DNA from: an uncultured Bacilli bacterium
GTDB lineage: Bacteria; Bacillota_I; Bacilli_A; RF39; UBA660
Assembly (NCBI GenBank): GCA_947587115.1
Contig: CANPXY010000070.1
Span: 1-5,807 of the forward strand
DNA length: 5,807 nucleotides
Direction: 5' to 3'
The position numbers and the translations under genes are program-made. How positions within the stretch are numbered: the stretch's first letter is position 1; every line of letters starts with the position of its first letter. The notes below the pieces were generated by a model. It was not told where the DNA came from, made no database searches, and saw only the letters and a list, made by a program, of their open reading frames with translations. This document shows positions 1-5,010 of the stretch, in pieces.

Positions 1-145
1 TTATTCTCACTATAAACTAATAATATCATAAAATGGTCATATTTGCCACTATAAAAATAAAATATTATATAAATATATAATAAGAAAGATCGCATCGAAA
101 TAAAATTTAATGTCATCCATTACAAACTTCATATTTTTCTTATAC

Positions 146-171
146 AAAAAAGCCTTGGACATAACCAAGAC
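146..171 (-). terminator. Intrinsic terminator of paralog D
   Basis: On the minus strand, arms GTCTTGG (171-165) and CCAAGGC (158-152) form a 7-bp stem with one G-U pair and a 6-nt loop. A run of six T follows (151-146). It begins 4 nt after the stop codon of the 175-801 gene, so it should end that transcript. Confidence 0.8.
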
Positions 172-174
172 CAT

Positions 175-801
175 TTAGTCAGCTGCATAAACATTGACAG
201 TTACCGTATAAGATTTAGGATTGTCAGGATCCACTACATAACTATCCTTAAGCCACATACGCAAAATATAATCATTCGTTTGCGTTTGCGTCAATTCGCC
301 GGCTTCCATAATCATAGAACCTTCTGGTGCTCCAAGAGCAGTTTGACTCCATATTGGTATAAAAGGAGATGGATTCATAGATGCTGTATAAGCACCATCA
401 TTGACAGATTTTTCTAGATATAGTCGAATATCACTATCCGAAAGTGTACTGGCAGCATTTTTTATAGCAGCAATTTCATAACGAGCCGTAGCATTTTTCA
501 ATTCCGCAGATACCGTAAAATGAAAGGTTTCATCATCGCCAGATAATTGTCTACCAACCTCATCGCTCATAGGTGCCGCGTTGGTAATATTGATTCCTTT
601 GTCCCCTTCAATATACATTATCATGATAGACCCTCCTGTTTTAATAGAATTTACAACAGATCCTTCTTTGTCATATACAACAATCGCTAAAGAAAGACTA
701 CACATAAGCACCACTAAGATAACAAGAGCTATTAACATCAAAATAAGAGGGCGTAACCGCCGCGTCGACGTTTGTGAAGTTATATCTTTTTCATCTGTCA
801 T
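175..801 (-). CDS. Paralog D: divergent SipW-type/TasA-like exported or membrane-anchored protein
   Basis: This 208-residue protein is the most diverged of four paralogs. I chose the ATG at 801 because GAGGTGG lies 5 nt upstream; a longer start at 819 would put that site inside the gene. Residues 1-18 are cytoplasmic and carry RRLR, and 19-43 are a strong hydrophobic helix. Family marks follow: GSVVNSIKTG (47-56), GINITNAAPMSD (69-80), a central LYLEKS and a C-terminal ILRMW, then a TVNVYA ending. Paralogs B and C read SFAAFTY at the end of the helix, but D reads SLAIVVY, and its N-terminal extension is longer. It may therefore stay anchored instead of being cleaved (inference). No LPXTG motif is present. 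It is last in the array. The biochemical role is unknown; a surface or matrix subunit is the best guess from TasA/camelysin-like architecture. Confidence 0.85.
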   Translation of the reverse strand: MTDEKDITSQTSTRRLRPLILMLIALVILVVLMCSLSLAIVVYDKEGSVVNSIKTGGSIMIMYIEGDKGINITNAAPMSDEVGRQLSGDDETFHFTVSAELKNATARYEIAAIKNAASTLSDSDIRLYLEKSVNDGAYTASMNPSPFIPIWSQTALGAPEGSMIMEAGELTQTQTNDYILRMWLKDSYVVDPDNPKSYTVTVNVYAAD

Positions 802-827
802 ATATACCACCTCTATCATCTATCATA

Positions 828-856
828 AGTATAACAACAACTAAAAAAAAGTGCAA
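828..856 (-). promoter_or_regulatory. Candidate promoter of paralog D
   Basis: A TTGCAC (856-851), 17-nt spacer, TATACT (833-828) arrangement lies 27 nt before the start of D. The -10 matches consensus at 5 of 6 positions but the -35 at only 3 of 6. The -35 overlaps the stem of the preceding terminator, so the site is tentative. D could instead depend on read-through from C. Confidence 0.35.
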
Positions 857-870
857 GATAAAACTGCACT
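843..870 (-). terminator. Second terminator downstream of paralog C
   Basis: Minus-strand arms AGTGCA (870-865) and TGCACT (855-850) form a 6-bp stem with a 9-nt loop, followed by eight T. It is the distal member of a double terminator after gene C. An identical hairpin lies after gene B at 1890-1917. Confidence 0.75.
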
Positions 871-926
871 AATCAATAAAAGTACTCATTAATATTTTTC
901 TGAAACACCATATAAATTTACAAAAC

Positions 927-948
927 AAAAAAGGGATAGTTCCCTTTT
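927..948 (-). terminator. First terminator downstream of paralog C
   Basis: Minus-strand AAAAGGGA, loop ACTA and TCCCTTTT give an 8-bp stem with a T-rich tail, 22 nt after the stop of C. It is nearly symmetric and could also act on plus-strand transcripts. The equivalent after B is at 1974-1996. Confidence 0.8.
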
Positions 949-970
949 GCAGTTATAAAATTTAGCTTGT

Positions 971-1630
971 TTATTGAACATCTGCATATACATCGACTTT
1001 AACAGTAAATGCTTTTCCATTATCTTCTACTTTATAATTATCTGCAACCCACATTCTTAATCTGTAATAATCAGTCTTTGTAGTAGTAAACGTTCCGGTA
1101 GTTAATAACTTTGCATTTGAACCAGCACCTTGGCCAGCAGTTGTAGATGCACTTGATACATCATCTAAGGCATTAAAGGCAGTAGGTGGCGTTGCTTCAG
1201 TTTTGTCAGAAAAAGCACCGGATGATGATTTTTCTAGATAAAGTTTTGCATATTGTTCTTCCAAATCAGAACTACTTTGCTTAATAGCAATAACATCATA
1301 TTTGATATTAACTGTACCAACAATTGTTGCTTCTACATTAAAATCAAATACACCTGTATTACCACCTTCGGCTAGAGAACCACTACCTTTAGCATCTTCA
1401 GCCTCGATTGTTTTACCGACTTCATCACTCACAGGCATAGCATTAGTAATATTGATACCCTGCTCACCTTCATTATACACCACTTTGATTGTACCAGTTT
1501 TAATAGTGTTTTCCACTGAACCTTTTCCGGTATAAGTAAACGCAGCAAACGAAACTCCTACAACAGCTACAACTAAAATAGCTACCCCTAAAACTGATAA
1601 TAAAATTTGTTTTGACGAATCATTTCTCAT
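971..1630 (-). CDS. Paralog C: SipW-type signal-peptide exported protein (TasA/camelysin-like)
   Basis: This 219-residue protein starts at ATG 1630 with AAAGGAG about 11 nt upstream. Residues 1-8 are polar with Lys/Arg, and 9-31 form the hydrophobic core of a SipW-cognate-type signal (GVSFAAFTYTGKG), followed by NTIKTGTIKVVYNEGE (41-56). That resembles the leader plus first strand of TasA/camelysin-like proteins. Further marks are GINITNAMPVSD (58-69), FDFNVEATIVG (95-105), KLYLEKS (129-135), a Thr/Ser/Gly-rich stretch (158-183) and YYRLRMWV (188-195), ending in VKVDVYADVQ. There is no cysteine, wall-sorting motif or second helix. A consensus promoter and two terminators flank it, so it should be transcribed alone and strongly. 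It is about 87% identical to gene B, the other product of the tandem duplication. A matrix fibre or surface protein is inferred from architecture; the function is not known. Confidence 0.9.
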   Translation of the reverse strand: MRNDSSKQILLSVLGVAILVVAVVGVSFAAFTYTGKGSVENTIKTGTIKVVYNEGEQGINITNAMPVSDEVGKTIEAEDAKGSGSLAEGGNTGVFDFNVEATIVGTVNIKYDVIAIKQSSSDLEEQYAKLYLEKSSSGAFSDKTEATPPTAFNALDDVSSASTTAGQGAGSNAKLLTTGTFTTTKTDYYRLRMWVADNYKVEDNGKAFTVKVDVYADVQ

Positions 1631-1656
1631 TTTATCTTATTCTCCTTTCTATTCTA

Positions 1657-1685
1657 ATTATAGGAAAAGCTTTTTCTCTTGTCAA
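1657..1685 (-). promoter_or_regulatory. Consensus sigma-A promoter of paralog C
   Basis: TTGACA (1685-1680), a 17-nt spacer and TATAAT (1662-1657) match consensus perfectly, 26 nt before the start codon. An A/T-rich stretch immediately upstream could serve as an UP element. Paralog B has the same promoter with only one or two spacer differences. Confidence 0.92.
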
Positions 1686-1714
1686 CATTTTTTTCAAATT
1701 CTGACAAAATCTTA

Positions 1715-1728
1715 ATTAAAATTTTAAT
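1715..1728. promoter_or_regulatory. 14-bp perfect palindrome upstream of promoter C
   Basis: ATTAAAATTTTAAT is its own reverse complement and lies about 30 bp upstream of the -35 box. The same 14 bases occur upstream of B at 2761-2774, although bases on both sides differ. It could be an operator or simply part of an AT-rich upstream element; the sequence does not decide. Confidence 0.4.
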
Positions 1729-1782
1729 GATTTGACAAAACATAATACTTCGTTGATATATTAAAAATATTACAACCCTATT

Positions 1783-1871
1783 TTAGAATGGTGTTTGCCA
1801 TCCATTAGTTTCCGCTAAATTGACACGCAGTTATAAAAATATCTGCCATATACATACATTTATCAGATATT
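1783..1871 (-). pseudogene. Chimeric relic: 5' end of a D-like gene joined to 3' end of an A-like gene
   Basis: Two short degraded homologies meet here. Bases 1783-1836 align with 2833-2886, the last codons of A plus its downstream flank; the minus strand still reads LRVNLA where A has MRVNVA. Bases 1838-1871 align with 791-824, the start codon and leader of D; the minus strand reads ATGGCAGAT where D has ATGACAGAT, and the D ribosome-binding site is lost. A TAA closes the A-like frame just upstream of the matching codons. The arrangement is what a tandem duplication joined between gene D and gene A would leave. The match is short and read by eye, but two independent halves in the expected order support it. 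Confidence 0.6.
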
Positions 1872-1889
1872 ATAAGTATAACAACAACT

Positions 1890-1917
1890 AAAAAAAAGTG
1901 CAAGATAAAACTGCACT
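1890..1917 (-). terminator. Second terminator downstream of paralog B
   Basis: Minus-strand arms AGTGCA and TGCACT with a 9-nt loop and eight T, identical to the hairpin at 843-870. It is the distal member of the double terminator after B. Confidence 0.75.
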
Positions 1918-1973
1918 AATCAATAAAAGTGCGCATCAATATTTTTCTGAAACACCATATAAATTTACAAAAC

Positions 1974-1996
1974 AAAAAAGGGATAGTTCCCTTTTT
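1974..1996 (-). terminator. First terminator downstream of paralog B
   Basis: Minus-strand AAAAAGGGA, loop ACTA and TCCCTTTTT make a 9-bp stem with a T-rich tail, 21 nt past the stop of B. It is one base pair longer than the equivalent after C. Confidence 0.8.
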
Positions 1997-2017
1997 CAGT
2001 CATAAAATTTAGCTTGT

Positions 2018-2677
2018 TTATTGAACATCTGCATATACATCGACTTTAACTGTGAATGTTTTGCTTGTTTCTCCTACATCATAGTTTTCATCAACCCACA
2101 TTCTTAATCTGTAATAATCAGTCTTTGTGGTAGTAAACGTTCCAGTAGTTAATAACTTTGCACTTGAACCAGCACCTTGGCCAGCAGTTGTAGATGCACT
2201 TGATACATCATCTAATTCACTAAAGACAGTAGGTGCCTTTGCTTCAGTTTTATCAGTAAATGCATCAGATGACGCTTTTTCTAGATAAAGTTTTGCATAT
2301 TGTTCTTCCAAATCAGAACCAGCTTGTTTAACGGCAATAACATCATAATTGATACTAACTGTACCAACAATTGTTGCTTCTACATTAAAATCAAATACAC
2401 CTGTATCGCCACCTTCAGCTAGAGAACCACTACCTTTAGCATCTTCAGCCTCGATTGTTTTACCAATTGTATCACTCACAGGCATAGCATTAGTAATACT
2501 GATTCCTTTTTCACCTTCATTATAAACTACCTTAATTGTACCAGTTTTAATAGTGTTTTCCACTGAACCCTTTCCGGTATAAGTAAATGCAGCGAAAGAA
2601 ACACCTACTACAGCAACTACAAGAATTGCTACTCCTAACACTGATAACAAAATTTGTTTTGATGAATCGTTTTTCAT
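2018..2677 (-). CDS. Paralog B: SipW-type signal-peptide exported protein (TasA/camelysin-like)
   Basis: This 219-residue protein is the twin of gene C. The start is ATG 2677, with GGAGG 9 nt upstream and the promoter just before it. An in-frame extension to 2755 would overlap both promoter and ribosome-binding site and is rejected. The layout matches C: hydrophobic signal 9-31 ending GVSFAAFTY, NTIKTGTIKVVYNEGE (41-56), SITNAMPVSD (60-69), FDFNVEATIVG (95-105), KLYLEKA (129-135), YYRLRMWV (188-195) and the same VKVDVYADVQ end. By direct comparison 28 of 219 residues differ from C. Only one lies in the first 56 (R2K); the rest are in the exposed-looking middle and in 196-207. It should be a monocistronic, strongly expressed exported protein. 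Its function is unknown, and a surface or biofilm-matrix role is inferred. Confidence 0.9.
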   Translation of the reverse strand: MKNDSSKQILLSVLGVAILVVAVVGVSFAAFTYTGKGSVENTIKTGTIKVVYNEGEKGISITNAMPVSDTIGKTIEAEDAKGSGSLAEGGDTGVFDFNVEATIVGTVSINYDVIAVKQAGSDLEEQYAKLYLEKASSDAFTDKTEAKAPTVFSELDDVSSASTTAGQGAGSSAKLLTTGTFTTTKTDYYRLRMWVDENYDVGETSKTFTVKVDVYADVQ

Positions 2678-2702
2678 CTTTCTTATCCTCCTTCCTATTT
2701 TA

Positions 2703-2731
2703 ATTATAGGGAAAGCTTTTTCTCTTGTCAA
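2703..2731 (-). promoter_or_regulatory. Consensus sigma-A promoter of paralog B
   Basis: TTGACA (2731-2726), a 17-nt spacer and TATAAT (2708-2703) are a perfect consensus, 25 nt before the start codon of B. The spacer is nearly identical to that of the promoter of C, so expression of the two is probably similar. Confidence 0.92.
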
Positions 2732-2760
2732 CATTTTTTTCAAATTTTGACACACCCTTA

Positions 2761-2774
2761 ATTAAAATTTTAAT
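2761..2774. promoter_or_regulatory. 14-bp perfect palindrome upstream of promoter B
   Basis: ATTAAAATTTTAAT, identical to 1715-1728. In this copy it is also bracketed by TTTTGACA (2745-2752) and TGTCAAAA (2779-2786), an inverted pair almost concentric with the palindrome. That outer pair is broken upstream of C. It is an operator candidate at best. Confidence 0.4.
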
Positions 2775-2817
2775 GATTTGTCAAAATATAATCTTTATTT
2801 TACATATATTTAAAGAC

Positions 2818-2844
2818 AAAAAAAGACTCCACTTAGAATGGAGT
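2818..2844 (-). terminator. Intrinsic terminator of paralog A
   Basis: Minus-strand arms ACTCCA (2844-2839) and TGGAGT (2831-2826) with a 7-nt loop, then C and seven T (2824-2818). It starts 3 nt after the stop codon of A and should separate A from the promoter of B. Confidence 0.8.
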
Positions 2845-2847
2845 TTG

Positions 2848-3468
2848 CTATTCATCGATTGTCGCTACATTGACACGCATGATAAATTTATTAGAAACAT
2901 CTGTTGTGGTATAACTGCTTGCTACCCAAAGTCTTAATCGAAAATTCTTTGTTGTGCTACTCGTGAAAGTATCGGTATATAATCTTTTTCCTGTAGGATT
3001 TGAAGTTGCTGCTACTAAACTACCGTAAACAGGAACCTCTTGACCATTATATCCTTCTACTGGAGTTTCATCAGAACCATCTACATTTGTAAGATAAGTT
3101 TTTATATAATTTGAATCCATTGTACTTTCTGATTCCACTGTTCCATAGATTTCATAAACAATTGGCACACTAGATGACATGGTTGCTGAGACAGAAAAGT
3201 CAAAGTACCCTTGAATTACCCCTTGATCTTCTTCAGAAGCTATTAAGACCTTCCCTGCGGTATCCGTCATCGGGATAGCATTGACAAGTTCAATCCCATT
3301 ACTATCCTCGCTATAAGTAAACGTTATAGTTCCTGTACTAATTGTATTACTTTGAGATCCAGCCCGACTATAAGTAAATACTGCCAAACTTACACCAATG
3401 GTAATAATGATCAATAAGATGACGCTACTGATCGCAAAAATAATCTCTTTTGTATGCGTTTTTCTCAT
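2848..3468 (-). CDS. Paralog A: SipW-type signal-peptide exported protein (TasA/camelysin-like)
   Basis: This 206-residue protein is first of the array. The start is ATG 3468, with a perfect AGGAGG 7 nt upstream. An in-frame extension to 3693 runs through promoter, terminator repeat and the previous gene and is not real. Residues 1-8 are basic, and 9-31 form the hydrophobic signal ending GVSLAVFTY. NTISTGTITFTYSED (41-55), GIELVNAIPMTD (58-69), FDFSVSATM (89-97), TYLTN (124-128) and NFRLRLWV (175-182) match the landmarks of B and C, but overall identity is clearly lower. The C-terminus is VNVATIDE. The mid-region 128-160 is Gly/Ser/Pro-rich and unlike the other paralogs. It has no cysteine or sorting motif. 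Gene A gave its 3' end to the relic at 1783-1836. Function unknown; surface or matrix role inferred. Confidence 0.88.
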   Translation of the reverse strand: MRKTHTKEIIFAISSVILLIIITIGVSLAVFTYSRAGSQSNTISTGTITFTYSEDSNGIELVNAIPMTDTAGKVLIASEEDQGVIQGYFDFSVSATMSSSVPIVYEIYGTVESESTMDSNYIKTYLTNVDGSDETPVEGYNGQEVPVYGSLVAATSNPTGKRLYTDTFTSSTTKNFRLRLWVASSYTTTDVSNKFIMRVNVATIDE

Positions 3469-3490
3469 AACTAGGCCTCCTATTATTTTC

Positions 3491-3519
3491 ATCATAACAC
3501 AAATTTTGACGATAAACAA
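3491..3519 (-). promoter_or_regulatory. Probable promoter of paralog A
   Basis: TATGAT (3496-3491, 5 of 6 consensus) is preceded by a 17-nt spacer and TTGTTT (3519-3514, 3 of 6). It sits between the repeat-terminator and the ribosome-binding site of A. It looks weaker than the perfect promoters of B and C. Confidence 0.5.
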
Positions 3520-3522
3520 GAA

Positions 3523-3570
3523 AAAAAGAGATGTTTTACCATCCCCAAAAAGAGATGTTTTACCATCCCC
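3523..3570 (-). repeat. Perfect 24-bp tandem repeat forming a doubled terminator
   Basis: Bases 3523-3546 and 3547-3570 are identical. On the minus strand each unit starts GGGGATGGTAAAA and ends CATCTCTTTTT, so GGGGATG can pair with CATCTCT (two G-U pairs) over a 6-nt loop and is followed by a T run. That makes two successive weak intrinsic terminators. The upstream unit contains the last codons and TAA stop of the 3D-domain gene. Duplication by replication slippage is the simplest origin. Confidence 0.8.
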
Positions 3571-4147
3571 AACGTATAATATCAAACTGAATATTGTATT
3601 GTCTTCCGATCGCATTGGTCTCGCTTTCAGAGGCATAGAGTAAATCCATTGTATTGTTGACAATCGCTCCCCCTCGATCGAGTGCGATTGCAATAATTGG
3701 TTCTTCTTGAAATGAGAAATTTGAAATTCTTACAATACTACCACATGGAATTCGTTTGTCAGTTGCGACAATTCGAACCGTTCCATATTCATTATCATTG
3801 AAATAGATATTGCCGTTTCGTACATCTTGTCTTGGTGGGCATCCTACACGTCCACCGCAGCCAACACAGTCAGGTCCATAGCCGGTCATGGTTCCAACGA
3901 AGGAGACGGGTCCTTCTGCTCCATGGGCTACTGCATCCTCAAAGGTTTGGTATGGCGTCGGTAACTCTGGTTTTACCAACGTGCTGTATTTTGATACAAT
4001 GTGTACTGCCTCAATCGACTTCACACTGTTGACGTTATAGGTTACAATCACATCACGTTCATTCCCAAGGGCAATGACAAAAAGAAGCAACACTACAAAA
4101 CAAAGAACAAAAAATCTACTTCGATATCGTTTGATTCGTTTTTTCAT
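3560..4147 (-). CDS. Small 3D-domain protein, YabE-like cell-wall enzyme (membrane-anchored or exported)
   Basis: This 195-residue protein starts at ATG 4147 with AGAGG 5 nt upstream; a GTG two codons earlier is less well placed. Residues 1-10 are strongly basic and 11-28 hydrophobic, so it is a membrane anchor or signal peptide. The 3D domain fills about 83-193: TGYGPDC (88-94), VRNGNIYF (109-116), RIVATD (D130), ALDRGGA (D157) and MDLLY (D168), the three aspartates that name the family. The fold is related to MltA lytic transglycosylases, so peptidoglycan cleavage outside the membrane is expected (family knowledge). Bacillus YabE also has DUF348 and G5 modules; here only about 55 unassigned residues separate anchor and domain, so this is a minimal version. 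Cysteines 94, 97, 103 and 135 could pair. It follows tatD, as yabE follows yabD in Bacillus. Confidence 0.88.
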   Translation of the reverse strand: MKKRIKRYRSRFFVLCFVVLLLFVIALGNERDVIVTYNVNSVKSIEAVHIVSKYSTLVKPELPTPYQTFEDAVAHGAEGPVSFVGTMTGYGPDCVGCGGRVGCPPRQDVRNGNIYFNDNEYGTVRIVATDKRIPCGSIVRISNFSFQEEPIIAIALDRGGAIVNNTMDLLYASESETNAIGRQYNIQFDIIRWGW

Positions 4148-4175
4148 AAGCACCTCTATTGTTTCTTATAGATAA

Positions 4176-4204
4176 ATCATATCATGTTTATTGCTCTAAG
4201 TCAA
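4176..4204 (-). promoter_or_regulatory. Promoter of the 3D-domain gene inside the 3' end of tatD
   Basis: TTGACT (4204-4199), a 17-nt spacer and TATGAT (4181-4176) each match consensus at 5 of 6 positions. The -35 overlaps the last codons of tatD, and the -10 lies 28 nt before the start codon. The gene can thus be transcribed separately as well as by read-through from tatD. Confidence 0.7.
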
Positions 4205-4946
4205 ACAAATGCATTGCATTTTCCGTTGTAGTCTCTTCGACAACAGAAACATCAAGATGCTTGACTTCCGCAAGTTTTTGAGCAATGTAGGGAATATTTT
4301 TAGGTTCATTCTTGCTGCCACGAAGTGGAACTGGCGCAAGATATGGACTGTCGGTTTCTAACACGATGTGCTCTAACGGAAGATCTTCTACCACTTCTTT
4401 CAAGTGACTGTTAGAAAAAGTGAGTACACCTCCTATACCAAAATAAAAATTTTTCTTTAAATAGATCTTGGCCGTCTCTTTACTTCCTGAAAAGCAATGA
4501 ATGACTCCTTTTACATCATATTGATCTATGATTTGGATCGTCTCTTGTGTGGCATCCCGTGAGTGAATGACCACCGGTAGATGAAGTCGTACTGCTAGAG
4601 CAAGCTGCTCGTGAAAAAGTCGTTTTTGTTCTTCTTCGTCTTCCCTACCATAGTGAAAGTCAAGCCCAATCTCTCCGACCCCTACGATTTGCTTGTGAGT
4701 GACGATGGTTTGCTCCAACCAATCTAGATCTTCATCCGTAACTTTTAATGCTTCTGAAGGATGGAAGCCAAACGTGTAATAGACATCCTGAAAATCATCC
4801 ATATAAGACAAAGCTTCTAACATATCCTCTTTTTCACAAGCAGAGACAATCAACTTTTGAACGTTGTTGTTCTTAGCATCAAGAACAACCCGCTCGATAG
4901 AGTCATAATCTTTTTTAGATAAATGTAAATGTGTATCGATCATCAT
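4188..4946 (-). CDS. tatD: TatD/YabD family metal-dependent deoxyribonuclease
   Basis: This 252-residue protein is of normal length for the family, with a TIM-barrel metallohydrolase fold. The metal and catalytic residues are all visible: H6 and H8 in DTHLHL, E92 in GEIGLDFHYG, H128 in VVIHSRDA, H150 in IHCFSGS and D199 in LETDSPYLAP. The family sequence PLRG..NEP is at 207-215. Members are cytoplasmic 3'-5' DNA exonucleases linked to DNA repair. The start is ATG 4946, with GTGGGG 6 nt upstream; the next codon is also ATG. A longer in-frame start at 5000 is rejected because it would translate through the promoter. It sits between the methionyl-tRNA synthetase tail and the 3D-domain gene, the same neighbours as yabD in Bacillus. 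Confidence 0.95.
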   Translation of the reverse strand: MMIDTHLHLSKKDYDSIERVVLDAKNNNVQKLIVSACEKEDMLEALSYMDDFQDVYYTFGFHPSEALKVTDEDLDWLEQTIVTHKQIVGVGEIGLDFHYGREDEEEQKRLFHEQLALAVRLHLPVVIHSRDATQETIQIIDQYDVKGVIHCFSGSKETAKIYLKKNFYFGIGGVLTFSNSHLKEVVEDLPLEHIVLETDSPYLAPVPLRGSKNEPKNIPYIAQKLAEVKHLDVSVVEETTTENAMHLFDLEQ

Positions 4947-4970
4947 AATTTTCCCCACGCTTTCTAATAT

Positions 4971-5000
4971 ATCATAAAAGAAAAAAGATATCACTGTCAA
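4971..5000 (-). promoter_or_regulatory. tatD: Sigma-A promoter of tatD
   Basis: TTGACA (5000-4995) is a perfect -35; after an 18-nt spacer, TATGAT (4976-4971) is a 5 of 6 match to the -10. It lies 25 nt before the chosen tatD start and just past the stop of the small membrane protein gene. It fixes the tatD start downstream of 4971. Confidence 0.8.
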
Positions 5001-5010
5001 ATGATACCAA

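Larger units (their letters stand above)
788..1836. repeat. Left copy of ~1.05-kb direct tandem duplication
   Basis: This unit holds the 5' end of D, the double terminator, gene C, its promoter and palindrome, and a relic of the 3' end of A. It matches 1838-2888 at an offset of about 1047-1050 bases. Similarity is very high through the terminators, gene and promoter. It weakens between the palindrome and the A-like relic. The outer limits were read by eye and could be off by tens of bases. Confidence 0.75.
1838..2888. repeat. Right copy of ~1.05-kb direct tandem duplication
   Basis: This copy begins with the D-like relic, then the double terminator, gene B, its promoter and palindrome, and runs into the functional 3' end of gene A. 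It pairs with 788-1836. The stop codons of B and C (2018 and 971) and their start codons (2677 and 1630) are both exactly 1047 bases apart, so the genes carry no net length change since duplication. Confidence 0.75.

Noticed and set aside
49..132. 27-codon minus-strand frame with hydrophobic residues in the left margin
   Set aside because: No convincing ribosome-binding site or promoter, extreme AT content, and a terminator immediately upstream. Probably a chance frame.
581..844. Plus-strand open frames opposite the paralogs and other genes
   Set aside because: They lie antisense to well-supported coding sequence, have no ribosome-binding sites, and give low-complexity Ile/Thr/Ser/Pro-rich translations expected from the complement of these genes.
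843..1996. CRISPR-like repetition of short hairpins
   Set aside because: The repeated hairpins are terminators, two per duplicated unit, separated by whole genes and not by short uniform spacers.
2678..2755. N-terminal extension of paralog B
   Set aside because: It covers the consensus promoter and ribosome-binding site; its twin C has no such extension.
2745..2786. TTTTGACA...TGTCAAAA inverted repeat as an operator
   Set aside because: A single-base change breaks the right arm in the equivalent region upstream of C, and the left arm also differs, so only the inner 14-bp palindrome is conserved. Kept as a note, not as a separate site.
825..2888. Insertion sequence or integron-like cassette as the cause of the repeated units
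   Set aside because: No transposase, terminal inverted repeats, target duplication or recombination site was seen. A simple tandem duplication explains the layout and the scar.
3469..3693. N-terminal extension of paralog A
   Set aside because: The frame crosses the repeat-terminator, the probable promoter and the 3D-domain gene. The signal peptide plus AGGAGG at the 3468 start is decisive.
4947..5000. N-terminal extension of tatD to an upstream ATG
   Set aside because: It would translate through a good TTGACA-N18-TATGAT promoter, has no ribosome-binding site, and adds 18 residues before the invariant DTHLHL start of the family.
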